In this document: piece by piece, positions 43,766 through 52,366 of the stretch | How positions within the stretch are numbered: position 1 is the first letter of the stretch | Layout of the letters: each line of letters begins with the position of its first letter | Assembly: GCA_027364735.1 (NCBI GenBank) | Contig: DAHXOT010000017.1 | Location: forward strand, 1-64,000 | Direction of reading: 5' to 3' | DNA: 64,000 nt | Origin: Hydrotalea sp. | GTDB taxonomy: Bacteria > Bacteroidota > Bacteroidia > Chitinophagales > Chitinophagaceae | Made by a program: the position numbers and the translations under genes | Notes under the pieces: model-generated | Database searches by the model: none | The model's input: only the letters and a program-made list of their open reading frames with translations | What the model was told of the DNA's origin: nothing

Positions 43766-44200
43766 ATGAGAGGTGTAAACAGAGTTATGCTTATTGGCAA
43801 CTTAGGTAAAGATCCTGATGTGCAATTCTTAGAAGGAAATATTGGCGTTGCTAAATTTCCATTGGCTACAACAGAAACGTATAAAGACCGCAACGGAAAA
43901 CTGGTATCTCAAACCGAATGGCATACAGTTGTTTTGTGGCGTGGCTTAGCAGAATTGGCACAAAAATATTTACATAAAGGCAGCTTAATATATGTTGAAG
44001 GAAGATTAAGAACTCGTAGTTGGGAAGATAAGGAAGGAAATAAAAAATTTGCAACCGAAGTAGTGGGAGATAACTTAATTATGTTAGATAAAAGAGGAGA
44101 AGGCCATACACATGGAGGCGGTGCACATGATGCCATAGAAGGTTTTGGAGGCGATGAAGTACCTCCTATTGCCGATTCGGGAGAAAATTTGCCTTTTTAG
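43766..44200 (+). CDS. ssb: Single-stranded DNA-binding protein
   Basis: A 144-aa SSB with the OB-fold phrases N-R-V-M-L-I-G-N-L-G-K-D-P-D (5-18), T-E-W-H-T-V-V-L-W and G-S-L-I-Y-V-E-G-R-L-R-T-R-S-W (about 74-88). It has a Gly-rich tail and the acidic end D-S-G-E-N-L-P-F, close to the canonical D-D-x-x-P-F tip that binds partner proteins. It is followed by gldE and gldD, the order found in other Bacteroidota (recalled for Flavobacterium). Confidence 0.95.
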   Translation: MRGVNRVMLIGNLGKDPDVQFLEGNIGVAKFPLATTETYKDRNGKLVSQTEWHTVVLWRGLAELAQKYLHKGSLIYVEGRLRTRSWEDKEGNKKFATEVVGDNLIMLDKRGEGHTHGGGAHDAIEGFGGDEVPPIADSGENLPF

Positions 44201-44240
44201 CTGAAGTTGTATAAAAAAGATATTTTTGCATGTGCAATAG

Positions 44241-44264
44241 AAGGCCGATTTATGTATCGGCCTT
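44241..44264 (+). terminator. Terminator after ssb
   Basis: A 9-bp perfect stem (AAGGCCGAT / ATCGGCCTT) with a 6-nt loop and a short T run. It implies that gldE can be transcribed separately from ssb. Confidence 0.75.
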
Positions 44265-44299
44265 TTGTGATAAAGAATTATTAAACTAAATATTTTATT

Positions 44300-45631
44300 T
44301 TGGATTATCACTCGGTTCTCGAAAAAACTACTACTTTATTACTAATTAACCCACAGGCAACTACTGTGTTGATAGTATTATTGTTATGCTTATTAATTTT
44401 ATCTTTTATAGTTAGTGGTGCCGAAGTGGCTTTTTTCTCTCTTACTTATAAAGAAATTAACCTTTTAAAAACTAAACAGCATTTAGCCTATAAAAGAATT
44501 ATAGAGCTGTTAGACGATCCTAAAAAATTATTAGCCTCTTTATTAATTGCCAACAGCTTTATTAATATTGCTATAATTATCATTTCTAATATTTTAATTG
44601 ACGACTTACTCTCTTTCGGCAAAAATTTTGAGTGGATTGAATTTTTAATAAAAGTTATTTTAGTAACATTTATCCTTTTACTTATAGGTGAAGTAATGCC
44701 CAAAACAATGGCTGCTCAAAATAATATTCGTTTCGCTAAAGAAACCGGTCCTGTAATAGAATTATTGCACTATGTATTTAAAAATTTTAGTGGTTGGTTA
44801 GTAAAATATACCGATATTATTGAAAAGCAAATTACTAATAAATCCGGCGGTACTATTAGTAATGAAGAGTTATACCATGCCATAGACATTACCGATACCG
44901 GTACAACCGAAAACGAAAAAAATATTTTAAAAGGAATTTTAAAGTTTGGTAACATAACCGTAAAACAAATTATGCGAACAAGGCTTGAAGTGCATGGCAT
45001 TGATTACGATACAAACTTTCATGAATTGCTACAACGCGTTACAGAACTACATTATAGCCGATTGCCTGTTTATAAAGAAGATTTAGATGAAGTAGTAGGA
45101 ATTATTCATACAAAAGATTTAATGCCTTTATTAAATTCTGATAACAATTATAACTGGCATCAATTATTGAGGCAACCTTATTTTGTACACGAACAAAAAA
45201 TGATTGAAGATTTACTACGCGATTTTCAAAGTAAGCATATTCATTTTGCAGTAGTGGTAGATGAATTTGGCGGTACCAGCGGAATTGTAACTTTAGAAGA
45301 TGTATTGGAAGAAGTTATTGGAGATATTAAAGATGAATTTGATGAAGAAGATGCAGGATTTAAAAAAATAGATGAGTATAATTTTATTATGGAAGGAAGA
45401 ACCATGATAAATGATGTATGTAAATTTATGGAATTGCCAGTAGATACTTTTGATAATGTAAAAGGTGAAAGCGATTCTTTAGCAGGATTAATATTAGAAT
45501 TAGCCGGCGAAATACCTAAAGTAAATCAAATAATATTGTGTGGTAATTTTGAATTTACAGTAATGGAAGTTGAAAAAACTCGCATTAACAAAATTAAAAT
45601 TACTATTAAGCCACAACCAAGTGAAGAATAA
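44300..45631 (+). CDS. gldE: Gliding motility-associated protein GldE (CNNM/CorC-like)
   Basis: A 443-aa membrane protein with a DUF21/CNNM transmembrane domain (about 20-190, S-G-A-E-V-A-F-F-S-L). A CBS pair follows (about 205-340, including M-R-T-R-L-E-V and H-F-A-V-V-V-D-E-F-G-G-T-S-G-I), then a C-terminal CorC_HlyC domain. No ATG fits the N-terminus, so translation likely starts at the TTG at 44300. GldE acts with GldD in gliding of F. johnsoniae (known genetics). gldD follows with a small overlap. Confidence 0.85.
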   Translation: MDYHSVLEKTTTLLLINPQATTVLIVLLLCLLILSFIVSGAEVAFFSLTYKEINLLKTKQHLAYKRIIELLDDPKKLLASLLIANSFINIAIIIISNILIDDLLSFGKNFEWIEFLIKVILVTFILLLIGEVMPKTMAAQNNIRFAKETGPVIELLHYVFKNFSGWLVKYTDIIEKQITNKSGGTISNEELYHAIDITDTGTTENEKNILKGILKFGNITVKQIMRTRLEVHGIDYDTNFHELLQRVTELHYSRLPVYKEDLDEVVGIIHTKDLMPLLNSDNNYNWHQLLRQPYFVHEQKMIEDLLRDFQSKHIHFAVVVDEFGGTSGIVTLEDVLEEVIGDIKDEFDEEDAGFKKIDEYNFIMEGRTMINDVCKFMELPVDTFDNVKGESDSLAGLILELAGEIPKVNQIILCGNFEFTVMEVEKTRINKIKITIKPQPSEE

Positions 45632-46256
45632 ATTATTTAAAAATAAAGTAGAGAAATTTAGCAGTAAGAAATTCTTGCAAGTGCTAATGTTTATTTTTTC
45701 TACATTACCGCTTAACTATTCATGTAACAACACTTACATGCCAAAACCTAAAGGCTATTTTAGCATTAATTTTCCCGAAAAAAAATATCAAATATTTAAT
45801 CAAAATGGCTATCCATATACGTTCGAATATCCTGTGTATGCCAATGTGGTAAAAGATTCTACCTTTTTTGGCGAGGCCACCGAAAATCCATGGTGGATTA
45901 ATATTAACTTTCCACAGTTTAACGGAAGAATGTATGTTAGTTACAAAGAAATAGGAAAAAACAAGTTAGATAAATTAGTAAACGATGCATTTAATTTAAG
46001 TAATAAGCATGCATCAAAAGCCAACTCAATCGATGATTCTGTAATGCTTACTCAAAATAAAGTGCATGGTGTTTTTTTTAAAATTGGAGGAGATGTTGCA
46101 ACTGCCAATCAATTCTTTTTAACCGATTCAACCAAACATTTTTTGCGTGGAGCATTATATTTTGATGCCACACCTAATGAAGATTCTTTAAGTATTGTAA
46201 ACCAATTTTTATTAGAAGATATGAAGCACTTAATTAATTCTTTTAAGTGGAAATGA
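45621..46256 (+). CDS. gldD: Gliding motility lipoprotein GldD
   Basis: A 211-aa lipoprotein counted from a GTG at 45621, which overlaps gldE by 11 nt; a TTG at 45570 would make a long overlap and extra charged residues. The signal region is K-K-F-L-Q-V-L-M-F-I-F-S-T-L-P-L, followed by N-Y-S-C. The mature part has P-K-P-K-G-Y-F-S-I-N-F-P, A-T-E-N-P-W-W-I-N-I-N-F-P and the A-T-A-N-Q-F-F-L-T-D-S-T-K-H-F-L-R-G-A-L-Y-F segment of GldD. It is required for gliding in F. johnsoniae (known). The start codon is uncertain. Confidence 0.83.
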   Translation: MKNKLFKNKVEKFSSKKFLQVLMFIFSTLPLNYSCNNTYMPKPKGYFSINFPEKKYQIFNQNGYPYTFEYPVYANVVKDSTFFGEATENPWWININFPQFNGRMYVSYKEIGKNKLDKLVNDAFNLSNKHASKANSIDDSVMLTQNKVHGVFFKIGGDVATANQFFLTDSTKHFLRGALYFDATPNEDSLSIVNQFLLEDMKHLINSFKWK

Positions 46257-46324
46257 TACTTGCAAATGAATGATGCGTTATGAATGTTATACTTTACTTT
46301 TAATTTAAAATTATTCAGTATTAT

Positions 46325-46909
46325 ATGATAGCAATAGATGATAAATTGATAAGTGATGAAATTATTGAAGAACAATTTGTTTGTGATTTATCAAAGTGTA
46401 AAGGCGGTTGCTGCGAGCAAGGCGATGCAGGTGCTCCTTTAATGAAAGAAGAATTGGATTATATGGTAGAGCATTACGATGCCATAAAAAACTATATGAC
46501 TGCAGAAGGTATTGCACAAGTAGAACGTAATGGTAAATATGAATATGATAGAGAATTTGGATGGGTAACACCTACTATTAATGGAGGTATTTGTGTGTAT
46601 GGGTTTAAAGATAAAAATGGCATTATTTACTGTGCCATTGAACAAGCATATAATGATAAAAAAATTGATTGGAAAAAACCTATCAGTTGTCATTTGTATC
46701 CTATTAAATCTTCTAAAAGTAAAATGGATCCTGATGTAGAGTATTTGAATTATATTCCACGAGAAGATTTATGCAGCTCTGCTTGTGCCTTTGGTAAAAA
46801 ATTAAAAGTACCCGTATATGTTTTTTTGAAAGAAGCATTAATTAGAAAATATGGTGAAGATTTTTATAATGCTTTAAACGAAACAGCAAAACATGTAAAC
46901 GGATATTGA
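46325..46909 (+). CDS. DUF3109 family cysteine-cluster protein
   Basis: A 194-aa cytoplasmic protein. The N-terminal cluster C-D-L-S-K-C-K-G-G-C-C (about 19-29), the later G-G-I-C-V-Y-G and I-S-C-H-L-Y-P-I (about 120-127), and C-S-S-A-C form a set of Cys and His residues typical of DUF3109/YkgJ-type metal-cluster proteins. Function is unknown; Fe-S or zinc binding is likely. It follows gldD by 68 bp and precedes lutB. Confidence 0.85.
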   Translation: MIAIDDKLISDEIIEEQFVCDLSKCKGGCCEQGDAGAPLMKEELDYMVEHYDAIKNYMTAEGIAQVERNGKYEYDREFGWVTPTINGGICVYGFKDKNGIIYCAIEQAYNDKKIDWKKPISCHLYPIKSSKSKMDPDVEYLNYIPREDLCSSACAFGKKLKVPVYVFLKEALIRKYGEDFYNALNETAKHVNGY

Positions 46910-46984
46910 TAGGCGTAATATTGCAGTTGTTTGAGTAATAGAACATACGTTTACCAACAATAAAAAGCTTATTAAAAAATTTGT

Positions 46985-48370
46985 ATGAGTAATACGGTAG
47001 ATTCATTTATGGCAAAAAGCACTATTAAAGCTGCTGATTTAGATCATAGAAGAAAAATTAATTTTAATATTAGCAAATACAATGCAGTTGTACCGCAAGG
47101 GAAACAACAATTTACCGATGTAAATATTGTTCGAGAGCATGCTAAAAATGCAAAATGGCGTGCCATAGAAAATTTAGATAAATATTTAGAACATTTTGAG
47201 AAACAAATATCTGCTCGTGGTGTAAAAGTGTTGTGGGCCGAAACTGCAGAAGATGCCCTAAATGAAATTAATAAAATTTGCAAAGAAAAAAATTGCAAAA
47301 CATTGGTTAAGAGCAAGAGCATGGTTACCGAAGAAATTCACCTAAATAAATTTTTAGAAAAAAATGGAATTGAAAGTGTAGAAACAGATTTGGGTGAATA
47401 TATTCAGCAATTAGATGGAGAACCTCCTTATCATATTGTTACACCTGCTATGCATAAAAGTAAAGAAGATGTAGCTAAATTATTTGCTAATAAATTGGGT
47501 GTACCCGGTGGTTTATCTCCCGAAGAATTAACACAGGTTGCCAGAAAATTATTGAGAGAAAAATATGTACAAGCCGAAGTAGGTGTTACAGGTGCCAATT
47601 TTATAGTAGCAGATATTGGCGGTATTGCCATTACAGAAAATGAAGGCAATGCTCGGTTAAGTTGTGCTTTTCCTAAAACACATATTGTGTTGGTTGGTAT
47701 TGAAAAAGTAATACCAACGTTACAGGATTTAAGTTTGTTTTGGCCATTACTTTCAACTTTTGGAACCGGACAAAAAATTACGGTATATAATACTATTGTT
47801 ACTGGTCCTCGTCAGGCTAATGAAACGGACGGGCCGGATGATATGTATGTAATTTTATTAGATAATGGAAGAACTAATCTATTGGCAAATCCCATTGCAC
47901 GGGAAGCTTTATATTGTATTAGATGTGGAGCTTGTTTAAATGCTTGTCCTATTTATAAAAATATTGGCGGACATGCCTACGAAACTACCTATAGCGGTCC
48001 TATTGGAAGTGTTATTACACCTCATTTAAGTGGCATGAAAGCATTCAAGCATTTAAGCTATGCATCTTCTTTATGTGGAAACTGTACCGAAGTTTGTGCC
48101 GTTAAAATTAATTTGCATGAATTGTTATTAGCTAACCGACATGAATCTGTAGCAGATGGATTAAGTTCTTTAAGTGAAAGATTAGCATGGAAGATGTGGA
48201 AAATGGCGAGCATGAATAGGAAGATGTATAATATGGCTAATGCTAAAATGAAAAATTTTGTAGTGAATAATGTATTTAAAGGATGGAATAAGCAAAGAGG
48301 CGATTTAAATTTTAGCAATAAAACATTTAATGAAATGTGGAAAGAAAAAATGTATAAAATTCGCGATTAA
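46985..48370 (+). CDS. lutB: LutB-type iron-sulfur lactate-oxidation protein
   Basis: A 461-aa LutB/LldF homologue. The LUD domain (about 75-300) is followed by two ferredoxin-like clusters, C-I-R-C-G-A-C-L-N-A-C-P (about 313-324) and L-C-G-N-C-T-E-V-C-A (about 362-371). In Bacillus subtilis LutABC form the L-lactate oxidation complex (known). lutA and lutC are not adjacent here, and the second cluster has Ala in place of the usual Pro, so a role in this exact pathway is inferred. It is followed after 10 bp by a deacetylase-like gene. Confidence 0.88.
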   Translation: MSNTVDSFMAKSTIKAADLDHRRKINFNISKYNAVVPQGKQQFTDVNIVREHAKNAKWRAIENLDKYLEHFEKQISARGVKVLWAETAEDALNEINKICKEKNCKTLVKSKSMVTEEIHLNKFLEKNGIESVETDLGEYIQQLDGEPPYHIVTPAMHKSKEDVAKLFANKLGVPGGLSPEELTQVARKLLREKYVQAEVGVTGANFIVADIGGIAITENEGNARLSCAFPKTHIVLVGIEKVIPTLQDLSLFWPLLSTFGTGQKITVYNTIVTGPRQANETDGPDDMYVILLDNGRTNLLANPIAREALYCIRCGACLNACPIYKNIGGHAYETTYSGPIGSVITPHLSGMKAFKHLSYASSLCGNCTEVCAVKINLHELLLANRHESVADGLSSLSERLAWKMWKMASMNRKMYNMANAKMKNFVVNNVFKGWNKQRGDLNFSNKTFNEMWKEKMYKIRD

Positions 48371-48380
48371 GTATAAATGA

Positions 48381-49715
48381 GTGCTTATATATTCAACAGA
48401 TATTACTTTAAGGCTACGGTGGATTGCTACAACTTTATTAGGCAATGAGGTTGTGTTTACTTCATCTAAAGAAGATTTTAAAGTTTGCAAAACACTAAAA
48501 ATTAATTACTCCTTCGAACGCATAAGTGACAACGAATTTTTTATTCAACCTAACGGATTGTTATCGCAAACAACAATTCAATCACAATTAATTGAATGTT
48601 TTAAATGGAATGATCTCACAGTTTTTTTTAAAACAATTGGCGATATTCCGTTTGATATTTTTGCAGCAGCATTTTATTTATTGAGCCGGTACGAAGAATA
48701 TTTGCCACACATAAAAGATAATTATGGAAGATATGCTGCTGCTAATAGCCTTGCGTATAAAGAAAATTTTTTGCACTTGCCCTTAGTAAATCTGTGGATG
48801 AAAGAATGGGAAAAAGAAGTAAATGCTATGTGGCAAATAAAGCATAGAAATGCGTATCAATTTTGTAGTTCTAAATTTAGCTTTATTCCTACTTACGATA
48901 TAGATATAGCGTATGCTTATTTGCATCAGCCAATTTTAAAAAATGTAATAGGATTTTATAAAGATTTATTGAAAACTGATTTTGATAAAGTAGTTGAAAG
49001 AGCTGCTGTTTATAGCAATAAAAAATGTGATCCTTTTGATGTGTACAATTGGTTAGATGCCTTGCATGAAAAAATGCAGCTTACGCCTATTTACTTTTTT
49101 CTTACTTGTATTCAAAAAGGGAAATACGATAAAAACCTATCTATCCGAAATAAAGCTTTACAACAATTGTATCGGCAATTAGCCGAAAAGTATTCATTTG
49201 GAATTCACCCTAGTTGGAAATCGGGAGATGATGAATTACAAGAGAAATTAAGCAAAAAACAAAAGCATAATTTATTATTGAAAGAAATACAGGCATTAAA
49301 CAAAATTACTGAACTGCCTATTAAAAGAAGTAGGCAGCATTATTTACGATTTGAAATTCCGCATACATTTAGAAAGTTAATTAGTGCAGGAATTACAGAT
49401 GAATATTCTATGGGATATGGTGGCAGCAATGGTTTTAGAGCGTCGTATTGTTTGCCGTATTATTGGTACGATATAGAAAAAGAATCTATTACTTCGTTAC
49501 AATTGCATTCATTATGTTTTATGGATACTAATGCTATTTTCGAAAAAAATTATTCGGTGTATGAAGCTGCAATTGAATTGAAACATTATTTTGATATTAT
49601 AAAATTGGTAGGTGGCGAATTTATCTGTTTGTTTCATAATCATTTTCTTACAGAACAAAAAGAATGGGTAGAATGGAGAAGATTATACGAGAACTTTTTA
49701 ATAACTACTTGCTGA
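48381..49715 (+). CDS. Polysaccharide deacetylase-like family protein
   Basis: A 444-aa protein. The likely start is a GTG at 48381. An N-terminal region (1-165) is of the DUF7033 type, with D-I-F-A-A-A-F-Y-L-L-S-R-Y-E-E-Y (about 92-107). A NodB-like half follows with F-I-P-T-Y-D-I-D (about 166-173), the usual acidic pair, F-G-I-H-P-S-W-K-S-G (273-282) with a metal-ligand His, and R-Q-H-Y-L-R-F (313-319). Such proteins are common in Bacteroidota but the substrate is unknown. It has no signal peptide, so it is probably cytoplasmic. It lies 10 bp after lutB. Confidence 0.75.
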   Translation: MLIYSTDITLRLRWIATTLLGNEVVFTSSKEDFKVCKTLKINYSFERISDNEFFIQPNGLLSQTTIQSQLIECFKWNDLTVFFKTIGDIPFDIFAAAFYLLSRYEEYLPHIKDNYGRYAAANSLAYKENFLHLPLVNLWMKEWEKEVNAMWQIKHRNAYQFCSSKFSFIPTYDIDIAYAYLHQPILKNVIGFYKDLLKTDFDKVVERAAVYSNKKCDPFDVYNWLDALHEKMQLTPIYFFLTCIQKGKYDKNLSIRNKALQQLYRQLAEKYSFGIHPSWKSGDDELQEKLSKKQKHNLLLKEIQALNKITELPIKRSRQHYLRFEIPHTFRKLISAGITDEYSMGYGGSNGFRASYCLPYYWYDIEKESITSLQLHSLCFMDTNAIFEKNYSVYEAAIELKHYFDIIKLVGGEFICLFHNHFLTEQKEWVEWRRLYENFLITTC

Positions 49716-49786
49716 TGTTTTAACTTGAAAGTACAAGTGTGCGACGCAACTTTAGCTGAGTAAAGGATTGGCTGTTGGTTACCAAC

Positions 49787-50680
49787 TTATATTTTTTTTA
49801 AACTTTTATTTACCATATATACACCAGCAAGTGTAACGATTGAGCCAATAAGAATGTTTAAGGTAAGTCGTTCATTAAAAACAACCGATCCAATTAAAAT
49901 AGCAATAATAGGATTGATGTATGCGTATAACGACGCTAATGCAGGAGGCAAATATTTTATAGTATAAATAAAAGCAACAAAAGTAATAATAGAGCCTACA
50001 ATTACTAAATAACTAATGCATAGCCATGTTTTGGTTGTAATGGTTGCAATAGAATAAAAATTGTGTGTAACAAGTGCCAGAATAAATATCATAAATGACG
50101 CCAAAAATAATTGCCAACCTAATGCATAATAAGGATTGATTTGATATTTATTACGGGCAATAACAATAGTGCCAATGCTCCAACTGATGATGCCTGCAAA
50201 ACATAATAATAGGCCAAATGTATATCCGGCAGGATGTTGGTGGAAAGCGTTTTCATAAAATACAATAGCAATGCCAATAATGCCGGTAATAAGACCAATA
50301 AAAGTGGATAGTGTATAGTTTTTGCTCTTAAAAAAAATCATTTCAATTAAAACAACAAAAAGGGGCGATAATGTACCAATTAATGCAGCTAATCCGCTGG
50401 GAATATACTTTACACTCCAGGTAGTTAATCCGCTATTAAATACTACTAAAAATAAAGAAGACATTAATAGCCATACAAATTGTTGTTTGGTAGGAAGTTT
50501 TTCTTTTTTTAAAAAAAAATACAATAGAAATATACAGCCTGCAATACCTTGCCGGATAGAAGATACTTGTAGTCCGGGTATATTTTGAACTGCAATTTTA
50601 CTAACCACCCAAGTAGTACCCCATGCAATGCAAGTAACAGAAAGGGCTAAATATGCTTTTTGTTTGGTTGTTATTCTCAT
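49787..50680 (-). CDS. EamA-family (DMT) transporter
   Basis: A 297-aa membrane protein with ten hydrophobic segments in two EamA repeats (about 8-140 and 153-292). The landmarks are A-W-G-T-T-W in the first segment and an A-Y-I-N-P-I-I-A motif in the second repeat. These are drug/metabolite exporters of broad range; the substrate is unknown. It lies 29 bp downstream of purH on the same strand, possibly co-transcribed. Confidence 0.88.
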   Translation of the reverse strand: MRITTKQKAYLALSVTCIAWGTTWVVSKIAVQNIPGLQVSSIRQGIAGCIFLLYFFLKKEKLPTKQQFVWLLMSSLFLVVFNSGLTTWSVKYIPSGLAALIGTLSPLFVVLIEMIFFKSKNYTLSTFIGLITGIIGIAIVFYENAFHQHPAGYTFGLLLCFAGIISWSIGTIVIARNKYQINPYYALGWQLFLASFMIFILALVTHNFYSIATITTKTWLCISYLVIVGSIITFVAFIYTIKYLPPALASLYAYINPIIAILIGSVVFNERLTLNILIGSIVTLAGVYMVNKSLKKI

Positions 50681-50709
50681 TTATTATTAAAGCAGCAGCA
50701 CAAGTAATA

Positions 50710-52224
50710 TTAATGTTTAAAATGCCTTAATCCCGTAATAACCATTGCTAGTTGATTTTCTACAGCATAAGCAATACTATCTTTATCTCTAATAGAACCG
50801 CCGGGCTGAATAAATGCTTCAATACCTGCCGCATGTGCAATTTGTACACAATCGTTAAACGGGAAAAAAGCATCACTTGCCAATACTGCATTTTTTAAAT
50901 TAAAATTAAATTGTTGGGCTTTAGCAATTGCTTGTTTACATGCATCAATCCGCGAAGTTTGACCGCAACCTTTACCTATTAGTTGTTTATCTTTTATTAG
51001 GGCTATGGCATTACTTTTTAAATGTTTGCAGATAATATTGCCAAATGCTAAATTTTCTTTTTCTGATAAGCTGGTTTCTCTTCCGCCTACTTCTTTCCAT
51101 TCAGAAAAATTACCTTTATCGGGCTCTTGAATTAATGTGCCATTTAGTAATGATTTGCTCTGTGGTTTTAAATTAGTTCTTTCAGTTTTTAGCGATAATA
51201 CAATGCGGTTTTTCTTCGATTTTAAAATTTGTAAAGCCTCCTCTTGAAATGAAGGAGCAATTAATACTTCAAAAAATATTTCGTTAATAGCTTCTGCGGT
51301 TAATTTATCTATAGTGCCATTGCTAACTAAAACACCTCCAAATGCACTTTCCGGATCGCCGGCTAAAGCTGCATCCCAACTTTCTTTTACTGTATTTCTT
51401 TTTGCTACGCCACAAACATTGGTATGTTTAATAATTGCAAATACATTTTCGGCATCTTCAGAAAATTCGTTGATGAGCTGAATGGCAGCATCCACATCAA
51501 CCAAGTTGTTATACGATAATTCTTTTCCATTAAGTTGGTTAAAGGTTTCTTGCAAATTGCCATAAAATACTGCCGATTGGTGTGGGTTTTCGCCATAACG
51601 TAATACTTGTTTTGCAGCAGAAGTTGGTGTGGCAATATTAGTAGGGTTGAAATAATTATTAATGGCAATATCGTAATTCATTACTACCTCAAAAGCTTTT
51701 GCCGCATAGGTTTTACGTTGCTCAATTGTAGTTGCTCCTTTTTGTGTGTCTAATAAATTTTCTAACGAAGCATAATCGTCTTTTGCCGCAATAACTACTA
51801 TATCTTTAAAATTTTTGGCAGCAGCACGTATCATAGATGGTCCGCCAATATCTATTTTTTCGATGATTAATTTTTCTTCCGATGTGTTGCGTAAAGTTTC
51901 TTCAAACGGATATAAATCTACAATTACCAAATCAATTTCAGGAATGCTGTATTGTTTCATTTCTGCTACATCTTGTAATTCTTGTCTTCTTCCTAAAATA
52001 CCGCCAAATACCACAGGATGCAATGTTTTAACCCTGCCACCTAGAATAGATGGATAGGTTGTTAAACTTTCTACGGCAATACAAGGAATGCCGGCATCTT
52101 CTAAATATTTTTGAGTGCCACCGGTTGAATAAATTGTAATACCAAGTTGGTGTAATTTATTGGCAATGGGCTGTAATCCGTCTTTATAAAATACCGATAT
52201 TAAAGCTGATTGAATTTTTTTCAT
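50710..52224 (-). CDS. purH: Bifunctional AICAR transformylase/IMP cyclohydrolase
   Basis: A 504-aa PurH. The N-terminal MGS-like IMP cyclohydrolase half has Y-S-T-G-G-T-Q-K-Y-L (about 32-41) and G-G-R-V-K-T-L-H-P. The transformylase half has R-Y-G-E-N-P-H-Q-S-A (about 209-218) and K-H-T-N-V-C-G-V-A (about 263-271), with the catalytic Lys and His. It does the last two steps of IMP synthesis. The gene starts its unit and is followed by the EamA transporter. Confidence 0.95.
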   Translation of the reverse strand: MKKIQSALISVFYKDGLQPIANKLHQLGITIYSTGGTQKYLEDAGIPCIAVESLTTYPSILGGRVKTLHPVVFGGILGRRQELQDVAEMKQYSIPEIDLVIVDLYPFEETLRNTSEEKLIIEKIDIGGPSMIRAAAKNFKDIVVIAAKDDYASLENLLDTQKGATTIEQRKTYAAKAFEVVMNYDIAINNYFNPTNIATPTSAAKQVLRYGENPHQSAVFYGNLQETFNQLNGKELSYNNLVDVDAAIQLINEFSEDAENVFAIIKHTNVCGVAKRNTVKESWDAALAGDPESAFGGVLVSNGTIDKLTAEAINEIFFEVLIAPSFQEEALQILKSKKNRIVLSLKTERTNLKPQSKSLLNGTLIQEPDKGNFSEWKEVGGRETSLSEKENLAFGNIICKHLKSNAIALIKDKQLIGKGCGQTSRIDACKQAIAKAQQFNFNLKNAVLASDAFFPFNDCVQIAHAAGIEAFIQPGGSIRDKDSIAYAVENQLAMVITGLRHFKH

Positions 52225-52366
52225 GGTTGATACTCCAATTTTTTTTAGTACAAGAATATTTATTTAAAGTAACTGTTGTATTAATATAGTTTGTTGCGGT
52301 TGGCTTCATAAAATTGTACAATGCAACAGCGGTCTAATAATAATAATACAGCTTGATTAAAAGTTG

